Shown: one piece after another, positions 42,654 to 51,940 of the stretch
Layout: each line of letters opens with the position of its first letter
Numbering within the stretch: position 1 is the first letter of the stretch
Assembly: GCA_033964015.1 (NCBI GenBank)
Contig: CM066920.1
Coordinates: 12,615,912 to 12,679,911 of the forward strand
Direction: 5' to 3'
From: Scolanthus callimorphus
Lineage: Eukaryota > Cnidaria > Anthozoa > Actiniaria > Edwardsiidae
Length of the DNA stretch: 64,000 nucleotides
Notes under the pieces: model-generated
What the model was told of the DNA's origin: nothing
Seen by the model: the letters and a program-made list of their open reading frames with translations, nothing else
Database searches by the model: none
Translations under genes and position numbers: made by a program

Positions 42654-43244
42654 GTAAACGAAAATGTGTTTATCGTTTCATAACATTCGATGCTTGTTTT
42701 CTAGGACTAGGAGGGCACCTACTTGAATTCCCTCGTGTTTCAAAGTAGGGAGACTCGGCACTTTCAATCAAGAAATCGGGAGAAAGCTTGAAATTCTATG
42801 CAAAATACAAAGGTTATGAGATCACTACATTTAATATAGCTGTCAACCCTTAGAGTTTGAAAATCTGGAGCCTTTGTAAGAAATGCAGCTCCCGCCTGTG
42901 GGAGAGTTGTCAGCTACGTAACTTAATTATTGTATGCACTATCCCTTACTTTCCCTGTGAGCTTTTTATCTCCCTGCGTTTTCTTTTACTTTTTTCTTGT
43001 GTTTTTCAACTTCACGAAAGTAGCCTATGCTTGTGAGCTTGGAGAAAAATATGGTTGAATCAAGTTTGTGCACAAGCAAGAACAAGTCAATTTATCTGCT
43101 CTACAACTTAAGTACAGAAAATGACTTTTTGTGGCCTTTGGATGGCTCGTTATTCAATTTAAAGGGTCTTTTAAAAATGCAGCTCTGGTGCTCATTCTAA
43201 ACTTTGCCTTTGAGAATTCTACCTGCTTTTCCACAGGGTTATGT

Positions 43245-43768
43245 ACTAGTCATTTGCTTCCATGAACCCCCAACCCCTGCGACATGCAGGGATTTGTCAG
43301 GCAATAGTGGGGGAAATAATATCAGTGGTTTGTCTTGTATTCGTGCCCCAATCCCCAGGGAGTTTACTTCAAATTTGCTATGGCTCAGAAAACCTGGGGA
43401 ACCAGCCAGGAGAAAGGCAAAAAATGGCAGGCATGGTTTAAAAGTTGATTTATTTTGGATTCTTTTGCCTTTCCTGTTGAAATAGTGACTAAAACTTAGT
43501 CGACTACAATATCACAAAACTTTAGCAATGACTTCACAAAACCTCTGTCTTTTCATTTAGGAAAAGACACTCTACTGGTTTTGATAGTATTAGGAAAGTT
43601 TCTTGTATCCATCTTGTGGAGGGTGGAATTTGTCCCTGGGGTGTAGGGAATTTGCCAAGGCACCTATCCTGGTAGGCGGTGGAATTATTTCAAATTTGAC
43701 AACATCTGTTTCATATTCCACTGCTTTGTTGCGGGGATTGAGGGTCAGTGGAAGCAAATGACTAGTTC
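43245..43768. mobile_element. Foldback MITE, degenerate
   Basis: ACTAGTCATTTGCTTCCATG with ACCCCCAACCCCTGC at the left is mirrored near 43,724-43,768 (GCGGGGATTGAGGGTCAGTG, GAAGCAAATGACTAGT). TIR identity is moderate. A weak match to TTTTCCACAG at 43,231 is probably not an exon boundary. Confidence 0.65.
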
Positions 43769-43769
43769 A

Positions 43770-44436
43770 TTTAAGGCCCATAAGCACCCAAGCCACATAA
43801 CAGGCACACAGAATAAAACGCAGTTGAAAATTCAATGCAAATTTTCAAGTTGAACTTGTGAAATGTGAAGAACAATAGGAACCCCTTTGGGATCTACAGT
43901 ATCAGCCACTCAGCTGTGGAATAACAATAGATCCAGTTGAAAACAAATTGCAAAAATTGCAATGGGCCTTTAAGACATTATTTTCCATGCAAATACTGTA
44001 GTTTTCCTTTCGAAATTCCATAGGGGTGGGGTTGGGGGTAGTCTATAAGTGCATTCCCTCCATGGTTGGGTATGGATTTTTTGCACATCGAGAAATTTCC
44101 TATGAGAGCCTGACTGCCAGCCACCATTTTGACAGCAGAGCAACATACATGTACCAAGTCTGAGAAAGCCTCCATTTGCATTGGCTGATTTAGAGAATAA
44201 TGAATATAGAGCAATGTTCTTGATTGAATTATTTGGTAAATCAAATCTGAAACTTTTGTTTTTAAGAGAAAAACAGAGAGAAACTTTGTTTGTTAAGAGA
44301 TTTCTACACTTTTAATTCCTCTTCTAATATCAAACCCTAATATCAAACCCTAATATCAAACCCATCCAGCCCTGCACCCGGGGGAAGAGGGGGGGGGGGG
44401 GGGGGGGGTGTCCGGGTACTTGGCGTGATATATCAT
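43770..44436. other. No gene recognised; G-tract and repeat fragment
   Basis: Shares TTGCATTGGCTGATTTAGAG and GATTGAATT blocks (44,170-44,320) with 35,690-35,800, so both are copies of a dispersed repeat. Three AATATCAAACCCT units are at about 44,326-44,365. A run of about 20 G lies near 44,389-44,408, just outside the LINE. Confidence 0.6.
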
Positions 44437-44439
44437 GGA

Positions 44440-45582
44440 AGAGAAAATGTCTTTCAGGCCTGATTCCTCACAAAAAGTTTCGACTACATGCAAATATCTT
44501 TGTAAGCCACGTTCCGATTTTGAGAATATCACTAGATCATCGGCATATATGAGGCAACTCAATGGGCTCTCGTCTAATTTTACATCCTCATTATTCTGTT
44601 GATTGAGTAAGTCGGGTAAATCATGTAAGTAAAGATTAAATAGGGTGGGGCTGATCATACATCCCTGCTTCACGCCGGTTTTACACTCGAAAGCTGGGGT
44701 TACGGTGTCACCTAGTTTTACTGCTGATTTATCGGTTGTATACATTGATGCTACTAATTTAAGGAATTTTCTGGATACCCCAACGCTTTGTAATTTCTTT
44801 AACAGTTTTTGACGGGGGATACAGTCGAAGGCTTTTTGAAAATCAATGAAGCAAGAAAACAGCAGGTTTTTCTTTTTCTTTGGTTTGCTTTTAACATATT
44901 TGTCTATTACCGACTTCAGAACCGAAATGCTATCTACAGTGCTGTGATTCTTTCTAAAACCGCCTTGCTCCATTTTCAACAACCCCTGTGAGACTAGGTG
45001 TTCGTATAGCCTCGAGTTGAGTATCGAAGTGAAAATTTTCCCTAAGGCTGAAAGTAAAGTAATACCTCTATAGTTTTCCGCCTTGGATGGGTCCGATTTT
45101 TAAAAAATAGGAACTATATGACCAACATTCCATGATTCAGGATACTGTTCACTAGTTAGAATGTTGTTAAAAAGTGTCTTTAAGTGATTTTTTAATGAAT
45201 CTTTGCCTGCTTGTAGAAATTCGTTGGAGATATTGTCTGGCCCCGGCGCCTTACGTTTCTTTAGTTTCCCAAATGCGTTTTCTACCTCTTCCAATGTTAT
45301 CGGATAATCTAAAGGGCCTTCCTCGGCATCAACATTTCCTTCCAAATTAATCGTTTGTGCATTGCTACCTCCGTTCAGATTTTTAAAATGGTCATAAAAT
45401 TCCTCTCCAGTTACTCTGCATGTGCTCGACGTTTCTTTATTTTTGCCCAACTTAAATACTTTTTTAATGTTTTTCCATAAGGATTTTGCGTCACCGAAGT
45501 CAAGGTCGGAAATTTGTTTTTGGAATTGCTTTCTTTTCTTTCGTCTACATAGCTTTTTGAATGCCTTTTTCTTGTTGTGCAA
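44440..45582 (-). pseudogene. LINE reverse transcriptase, N-terminal and catalytic part
   Basis: Two minus-strand frames. 45,100-45,582 has the RT entry motif RKAPGPDNISNEFL and stops at a T-rich tract (one-base lesion near 45,100). 44,440-44,982 continues with FIDFQKAFDCIP (motif A), GVKQGCMISPTLFN (motif B) and the catalytic IYADDLVIFS (motif C). After FCEESGL the frame leaves RT homology at about 44,450, which is the inversion breakpoint. The polyproline end of the translation is the antisense of the flanking G tract. Confidence 0.88.
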
Positions 45583-46804
45583 GTTTAGTCGTAAAACAGA
45601 GTTGTTAGGGTCATCGCAAACCTCCTTTCCGAGGGATTTTAAGGCGCACTTCTCGATCGTACAGTCTTTGTCAAACCATGGCCGGTCATTTTGTGTCCCC
45701 GGTTTGACACTTCTTTTTTACTTTTAAACCTGACAGCTCTCCTATTTCAGTTAGACACTGAGAAAATTTCCTTGTCATGATTTCTACATCACTGTTTTCC
45801 AAGATATTGTATTTATCTTGTTTTGTACATGCTCTGAACGTAACATTTCTTGTATTTTTACTTTCGCTTTATCGCTCCAAATAACTTGGCTATGTTTGGT
45901 CATGGTGATATTTTTAGCTTGATATTTTTCTTTTGATTGATGACTGATTGGTATTCTGATGCTATATGTAAGGACACAATGGTCAGATAAGTGTGGTTGT
46001 AAGGAGTTAACCGATAAAAATCGCATTTTCTCTAAAAATTCAGACTGACCTATAACGTAATCCACAAGACTCCTACCGTTATATTTAAAACATGTTTTCT
46101 TTCCAGTCAAATCCCCAATTACTCGACCATTAAATATTCGCAAGTTAAACGCAGTGCAGGTATCAATAAGAGCTCTCCCTCTTACATTCACGGCTTCCTT
46201 ATCTTGTGAGTACCTATTGTTTTGTTCATCTATTATATAATCATCAGGGAGTTCCAGGTGGCTAGCAGTATCAGACAAAACAAATTCCTGCAACTCCCCT
46301 GTTCGCGCATTGAAATCCCCTTGTATTAATAATATCCCCTTTTGAACAAAAGTTAAAGATATCAATTTCTAATTCGTCTATGACGTCATCGTTTTTTCCT
46401 TGCTCGATTGGACTCAGGTAAACTGTACCTAAATAGATATCTCTTTGTAAATTAAAAAATTCTTTCCTCAACTTCAGCCACACAACATGTTCATTTTTAG
46501 TTGGTTCATATTTGATACCTTTTTCTATGTCATGGCTAAAATATACTGCCAAACCCCCCGAGAAGCGGTTTCCTGTTTTCGCGCGACATTTGATGTAGTG
46601 TCTATACCCATCAATTAGAAGATCTGAGTCTAAGCTAGCATGGGTTTCAGCAATTCCAAAAATCTGGTGCTTTTTTATTTCATTTGTTACCTCCTTTAGT
46701 TTTAGTTTATTGCCCAAAGTTTTACTAACGTGCCCGTGAAGGTTCCAAAACCCTATCTGTAGATATTTAGGTGCCCCTGAGCACTGCCCAGGCATAATTA
46801 ACAA
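45583..46804 (-). pseudogene. LINE apurinic-type endonuclease domain, frameshifted
   Basis: Frame 1 (46,271-46,804) begins near MLIMPGQCSG and has IGFWNLHG, GIAETHA and SGGLAVYF. Frame 2 (45,784-46,365) has QGDFNART and SDHCVLTYSI, the catalytic GDFN and SDH motifs of the EEP fold. The frames are joined by a one-base shift near 46,310-46,340. A further lesion lies between 45,784 and 45,582, in the linker to the RT. The upstream boundary is set by the ORF1 stop at 46,936. Confidence 0.88.
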
Positions 46805-46935
46805 TGACTATATGTTATACAAACAAGAAAACACAGCAAAACGACACTAACGCGAAAAGAGAAAGAAAATCTGTTACTGTATATATGTATCGATACTATT
46901 TTATGCGTAGAAACACGAACAAGAGTGAATTTTAA

Positions 46936-47102
46936 CTAGTTTACCCCAAACAATTGTGAAATGGCCAATACCGCGTGACGTAATTCCTCTGGTACACCTC
47001 TACCTGCTGCTCTCCTGCGGTCTTCCTGTGCTTGATATCTGCCGTGATATCCTCGTGGACTTTGGCTACCTACCGCGTCTCGAAATCTAAATTGTTCCCG
47101 CT
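46936..47102 (-). pseudogene. C-terminal fragment of LINE ORF1
   Basis: An open minus-strand frame of about 55 codons ends at TAG (46,936-46,938), 130 bp before the endonuclease frame. It is rich in Arg, Gln and Gly (FRFRDAVGSQ, HGRYQAQEDRRRAAGRG), as in nucleic-acid-binding ORF1 tails. It runs into the inversion junction at about 47,103, so the rest of ORF1 is absent. Confidence 0.6.
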
Positions 47103-48251
47103 GTGAAGTATTTCCTCAATAACAATGGTAAAACAATGAATAATTATAGTTTCTCTCTCGATGGAAGGAGACTTGAAAATGTTAAATCGTATAAGTATTT
47201 AGGCTTACAGATGTCAGCATTTGGAAATTTCACACTCGCCAAGCACGAACTCAAGAAGACAGCTCTCAAAGCTCTTTTTAAGTTCAAAAAAGAAATGGGC
47301 GATTTTTTCCGATCAAAACCAAAATTAACGCTTAGACTTTTTGATGCACTGATATTACCCATACTCCTTTACGGCAGCGAAATATGGGGAATAGAAACCG
47401 CTACCTCAAATGATAAAGAACCAATGGAACAAGTACATACTAAATTCTGCAAAATGTTGCTAGGAGTTAACAAATATGCAAGTAACAACGCATGCAGAAG
47501 CGAACTTGGAAGATTTCCGTTAAGGACACAAGCACAGATAAGGTCCCTAAACTTCTGGCTTAAACTTGCCAGCCCTAGTACTTCCCCAAAATTATCTAAA
47601 ATTGCTTACCATGACTGTCAGAACTCAGAAAACAAAGCATTTTGGAGCACGAAAGTAAAAAATCGACTGAACCAGATAGGATTCGCAGAAATCTGGCTCA
47701 ACCAAGACAGACTCGGAGAAAACACCAACTTAATTGGGCAAACTATTAAACAAGGAATCAAAGATATTGAAATTCAGACATGGCTAGGCGAGATCCACAA
47801 TGACTGCAGAAAAGAGAGCAACCAACAAAATAAGTTAAGAACGTTTAGGAAATTTAAGATCTCTTACGATTTGGAACCTTATCTTAATCAAGTCCCCAAT
47901 ATTAAACACAGAACTGCATTAACAAAATTACGAATAAGTAGCCATAAACTAGAAATCGAAGTCGGGCGACACAAGAAGCCATATCAAAAAGTAGAGGAAA
48001 GACTTTGCCGTTTATGTTGCAATGGAGAAATAGAAGATGAAAAACACTTCCTATTAAATTGTAGTTATTTTAAAATTGAACGGAATAAACTTTTCAAACA
48101 GATAGAGCAATCATGGAAAATTAAGACAAGCAGAATATCAGACAATGAGCTCTTCCTCTTACTGATAAATCCACCTGAAAACTTAAGCAAAATTATTTCA
48201 AAGTATATTTTTAATGCATTTACTGCAAGACAGAATTTTCTTTCCTTTTAA
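47103..48251 (+). CDS. LINE reverse transcriptase C-terminal part (thumb and zinc knuckle)
   Basis: 382 codons without interruption. An SYKYLGLQMS motif follows the RT palm, then ALILPILLYGSEIWG (thumb region), a helical region, and near residues 290-315 CRLCCNGEIEDEKHFLLNC, the conserved zinc-knuckle/zf-RVT pattern of LINE C-termini. It stops at TAA near 48,249. It lacks the catalytic core, which lies on the opposite strand at 44.4-45.6 kb, so it cannot be a working polymerase. The ATG given is incidental: the frame starts inside RT at the inversion junction. Confidence 0.85.
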   Translation: MKYFLNNNGKTMNNYSFSLDGRRLENVKSYKYLGLQMSAFGNFTLAKHELKKTALKALFKFKKEMGDFFRSKPKLTLRLFDALILPILLYGSEIWGIETATSNDKEPMEQVHTKFCKMLLGVNKYASNNACRSELGRFPLRTQAQIRSLNFWLKLASPSTSPKLSKIAYHDCQNSENKAFWSTKVKNRLNQIGFAEIWLNQDRLGENTNLIGQTIKQGIKDIEIQTWLGEIHNDCRKESNQQNKLRTFRKFKISYDLEPYLNQVPNIKHRTALTKLRISSHKLEIEVGRHKKPYQKVEERLCRLCCNGEIEDEKHFLLNCSYFKIERNKLFKQIEQSWKIKTSRISDNELFLLLINPPENLSKIISKYIFNAFTARQNFLSF

Positions 48252-48380
48252 TGGCCAATAACAGCATGATCTACTGATAAGATATATATCCTAAATGTTT
48301 GTTTTTGCTTTAATTATTTTATTAATTTATTGGAATTACACCGATGTAAATTTAGTCATTTACAAAGTGCCAATAAAACA

Positions 48381-48400
48381 TGTCTATGTCTATGTCTATA
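48381..48400 (+). repeat. TGTCTA-repeat LINE 3' tail
   Basis: Three TGTCTA units end the element after AATAAAACA. Such short 3' repeats replace poly(A) in many non-L1 LINE clades. Confidence 0.7.
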
Positions 48401-48722
48401 TCATTTTCATGTGGATATGGAAACCATTTCAAAAGACAAAAACATCACATGATTTGAAATGGGCAATTTGTATACGGATGTAAAGAGGTCTATTGTAGAC
48501 TGAGACTGAAAATATAGTGGTTTCAATAAAGTTTGTCACCCCAAAGACTAAAGTCTACAAGCTGTCGGCGCCAAGCATTGTGGGTCATTCGTGCTTTGAA
48601 TAATAAATATTCTCCATGAGTCAAAAATGCTGCGCGCGATGAGCAAAGTCGACCTTAGACTTTTATGTGTTTCCGAATTCGAGTGAGAGAATTGCACTGG
48701 AATCTAAAAATGTGCATTCTTC

Positions 48723-48823
48723 AGAGCGAATGTCTGATAAAAATTTCAGCCAAAGCTCAGCAAAATTTGACATTTCACGGTCACAACGCAAAATCTAATT
48801 TCCCTCAAAATTGTTTGGATGAT
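48723..48823. mobile_element. Diverged foldback fragment hosting the LTR retrotransposon
   Basis: AGAGCGAATGTCTGA, CAGCAAAATTTGACATT, CCTCAAAA and GGATGAT occur in the same order as in the left arm of the foldback at 22,747. After the retrotransposon, 54,411-54,455 continues the match (ATGATACAA..., TTTATTTTG). The LTR element therefore jumped into a member of that foldback family. Confidence 0.75.
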
Positions 48824-48960
48824 TGTCATAGGCCATCCTATTGCCCATGTCAGTTGGCCGCGTGGGACTGGACCCTCTCGTGTAGCAAGATGGCGGCTTA
48901 CAGTGTATGTTCATCAAGTGTTCAATAAGTAATAAAAATCCCAACATAAATCCTATTACA
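48824..48960 (+). repeat. 5' LTR (137 bp)
   Basis: TG...CA termini. It contains AATAAAAAT near its end as a possible polyadenylation signal. Identical to the 3' LTR at every position I compared. Confidence 0.95.
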
Positions 48961-49063
48961 TGGTGTAAGAAGCGGGATAATTTCAAGTCAAGCAAAGGAT
49001 CCAGGTAACCGAAGACTATCTAGGCCGTCCAGTCCAATTTTCAAGGTACAATACGAGTTCGAA

Positions 49064-49385
49064 ATGGATCGCTTCAAAGCACCCACGATGGACTGGGATA
49101 GCCCAGGAGACGTTTATAAACGCTTTAGATTGTTCAAGCAAAAGTGCAACCTAATATTTGAAGGTCCTCTGGCCGACAAATCCGAGGACAAGAAAGCTCG
49201 AATGCTGTTGTTGTGGGTCGGGGATAAGGGTCTAGAAATATACAATACCGCCTCGTGGGCAGACGAGGCAGATAAACTCAAACTATCGCAGGTCTTTCAG
49301 AAATTTGAAGCTTACACAAAGCCACAAAGTAACCAAATCCTATCACGATATCAGCTAAGATGCTTAAAGCAGGGAGACAGCCCTT
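49064..49385 (+). pseudogene. gag: gag, N-terminal part
   Basis: Starts MDRFKAPTMDWDSPGD about 100 bp after the LTR and runs 107 codons. The sequence resembles the matrix/capsid start of Mag-like elements (LLLWVGDKGLEIYNTA). It ends at a TGA at 49,385-49,387 caused by one extra base; the frame one base later is open and continues gag. Confidence 0.85.
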
Positions 49386-50169
49386 GAAGAGTTCCTCACT
49401 AAGGCCCGTACACTCGTTGATGACAGTGGTTATGACCCAGCATTCAAACAAGAAACCCTTCGAGACACCCTTGTGTTTGGCTTAAAATCAGATAAAGTAA
49501 GGAAAGATGCAATAGCAAAGGGCAACTCACTGACATTTCAACAAGTGTACGACTTAGCCAAAACAGAGGAGAGCACCAGGGCACAAATGCAGGGTATTAC
49601 ACAAGGGACTAATGAAACCAACTTATTTTCCGTAAGGAGTAAGGCCCCACCAAAAAAGGGCAAAGCCACTAGTAACCCACAGCAATACAAATTCAAGTAT
49701 AAAGGCTGCTTCCGCTGCGGAAATAAGCACGGCAGATCAGCAACCTGCCCAGCTGTGAACGCTACCTGCCATTTTTGTAAAAAATCAGGGCACTTCAGCC
49801 AAGTGTGCATGAAAAAACGCTTAAAACAAGTCAACGAAATTGTGGAAAGCCCTGATTATCATGGTCAGGACATCCACTTGAACATTCGGGGAGACATAAG
49901 CAGTGATGAAGAACCCCTGAATGCCCCAAGTGATGAGCCTGACAGCGACTCAGAGCCCATCACCGTTATATTAGGCTGCATCACATCTGATAGCACAGTC
50001 CATAGTGTTGGCACCTACCCAGATAAAATCTATGCCAATGTAAAAGTTGAAGGGAAACAGATGCTAAAAATGAAGGTAGATACTGGTGCTGACACATGCG
50101 TCCTGACTACCGATGATCTACAAACCCTTAACTTTCCCCTTGACATCAAGCCCAGCAATAACACCTTAA
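49386..50169 (+). pseudogene. gag-pro: gag C-terminus with nucleocapsid zinc knuckles, then protease start
   Basis: In the shifted frame: capsid end, then CFRCGNKHGRSATC (variant CX2CX3HX5C) and CHFCKKSGHFSQVC (canonical CX2CX4HX4C) near 49,710-49,810. An acidic linker follows, then VDTGADTCVL with the DTGA catalytic motif of the aspartic protease near 50,076-50,105. The frame is cut at 50,170 by the TTAA MITE. The predicted 255-codon ORF ends inside the MITE and its last residues are not retroviral-type. Confidence 0.9.
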
Positions 50170-50836
50170 GGTTATTCCCCTGTTTTGCACGGCGCACGCT
50201 GTTCTGCGCATGGACGCGCGATCAATTCGTTCGAAAATGACGCAATCGAGCGCGCGCGCGCAAGCTTAATATCCCCATTTGAGCGAGAAACACCAAGAAA
50301 AAGTCGCTTTTTGGGATATTGCGCGAAAACAAGATTGGGCACCCCCATTTTTTATTTTACCATTTTGATAAGGCTATCATTCCCCTGTTATAAAAAAAGT
50401 TTAAAGAAATTTGCATGACAAGTTTTTGAGCTATCGTCATAAAAAGCCCCAAAATGAGACACCAAACACTCTCAAATTATCACGAGCGCTGCGCACATTT
50501 TTGCACATTTTCAAGAGTAGCGTCAACACACATAGAAAATTAAAGATTCCAATGTTCGTCCTAGGTAGTGAAGCATCCAACAGTTATGTTCAAACTTGCA
50601 AGCAAACTGGATTGCTTCATTAGTGAGCGTTTTATCACAATTTTCTTGTTTCGCGTATTCCTTCACAAAATAGCCCTCAGGCACTAAAAATGGGGTATGT
50701 TTGCGCCATCACAGTTTCTAAACAAGCATGGGCACCCCCTCTTTTTATTTCATATTTTCATTCCTTATATACTAAATAGTAAATAGACAAATTAAGAAAA
50801 AAATTCTACGACAAGTTTTATTTCAGGGGAATTACC
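50170..50836. mobile_element. 667-bp MITE inserted at TTAA in the protease region
   Basis: Flanked by TTAA (50,166-50,169 and 50,837-50,840). Termini GGTTATTCCCCTG and GGTAATTCCCCTG are inverted, with one mismatch. TTAA target and G-initial ends match the Kolobok/piggyBac type. With 4 bp of duplication it adds 671 bp, which is not a multiple of three, and the flanking frames differ by exactly that phase. No transposase; short ORFs inside are chance. Confidence 0.9.
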
Positions 50837-50840
50837 TTAA

Positions 50841-51940
50841 GGGGATACGGCGGGAACCCTATCACAAATCTCGGTAAAGCAGCCATGAAAGTTGCCTACA
50901 AAGGCAAATCAATCGCTACTGACTTCCATATTGTACACGCCCCTGATCAACCGTCCATGATAGGGTGCAGACAAGCTCAAGAACTAGGTATCGTGACAAT
51001 AAACATACATGATGTTTCAAGCAAGCACACAACGATCCCGTCAAACCACACAAACAACAGTCAAAGTGCAGCTCACAACAAATCGAACAGCACGGCACAG
51101 GCAGCACATACATCACAGAAACCACAAACCATCACAACGCAACCTAGCACGCCTAAGAAACAAGATGCTACACACAGACAGCAGAATGTCGCACATCAAA
51201 ACACCAATCCAGAGCATCTTACGAAGTCCTCCATACTAAATGAGTATGGTGACTGCTTTGACAAAATCGGCAAATTCCCCGGAGACAAGTACCACATTAA
51301 CCTAACGGACAACCCACAACCCGTCGTGCACCCCCCAAGAACGGTGCCTGTCCACATTCTACCCATTTACAAAACCGAGCTTGACAAAATGCTCGACGAC
51401 GATATTATTACTGAAGTAACAGAACCTACCGATTGGGTAAACTCCATTGTCTGCAATGTTAGATCCACTAGCGAGGGAGAGACCAAAGTTCGCCTGTGCT
51501 TAGACCCCAAAGACTTAAATACGAACATTAGACGTGAACATTACTATTCCCGTACTATCGACGAAGTTCTTCCCCTCCTCCATGGCAAAACCTACTTCTC
51601 AGTAGTAGACACCAAGCGGGGATACTGGCATGTGGAGCTCGACTACGAATCGAGCTTGCTATGCACTTTCAACACTCCATTCGGGAGATTCAGGTTCAAA
51701 CGCCTGCCGTTTGGGATAATCGTGTCTCAAGACATATTCCAACGCAGGCTCGACGGGATTTACAGAGGCATCCCGAACGTTGTCGGAATAGCAGACGACA
51801 TCCTGGTCGTCGGTTCCTCAAAGGAAGAGCACGACGAGGCATTCGTTAGAATGATGCAGGCCACTAGAGAAAACAACGTAAGCCTCAACTCATCGAAGTT
51901 ACAATTTGACAACCCTGTGTCAACTTCTATGGCCACACGC
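50841..51940 (+). pseudogene. pol: protease end and reverse transcriptase
   Basis: Begins immediately after the MITE with the end of the protease (HIVHAPDQPSMIG). A Ser/Thr/Asn/Gln-rich linker follows, then the RT from about 51,230. Fingers and palm motifs include TDWVNSIV, VRLCLDPKDLN, FSVVDTKRGYWH (motif A) and FKRLPFGI, with the catalytic box IADDILVVGS. In place of the common YxDD the box has ADD, as seen in Mag-type elements. A missing base near 51,925 ends the RT frame early (stop at 52,036). Confidence 0.9.

Larger units (their letters stand above)
44437..48396. mobile_element. LINE (endonuclease-type non-LTR retrotransposon) with inverted 5' part
   Basis: Minus-strand fragments from 47,102 down to about 44,450 give, in element order, the ORF1 tail, the endonuclease and the reverse transcriptase up to just past the catalytic YADD. 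The plus strand from about 47,103 continues with the rest of the RT, a cysteine-histidine zinc knuckle, a stop and a 3' tail of TGTCTA units (about 48,381-48,398). The two parts meet head to head within the RT domain, as produced by twin priming. TATATCAT at 44,429-44,436 and 48,397-48,404 is a possible target duplication. The element is 5' truncated inside ORF1. Confidence 0.82.

Noticed and set aside
42415..42657. 80-codon ORF across the first-exon candidate
   Set aside because: The overlapping ATGGCGGCT frame has a better start context and a phase-0 donor; the longer frame has no support.
44428..48404. Certain target-site duplication of the LINE
   Set aside because: TATATCAT occurs at both edges, but 8 bp in AT-rich DNA next to a TGTCTA tail can be coincidental; kept only as a possibility.
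48961..48980. Exact tRNA primer match for the LTR element
   Set aside because: The site resembles a tRNA-Leu 3' end with about three mismatches from memory of metazoan tRNA-Leu, which is not enough for a firm call.
49375..49390. Programmed frameshift between gag segments
   Set aside because: The shift lies inside gag, before the nucleocapsid, not at a gag-pol boundary, and no slippery motif or pseudoknot is evident. A simple one-base lesion or sequencing error is more likely.
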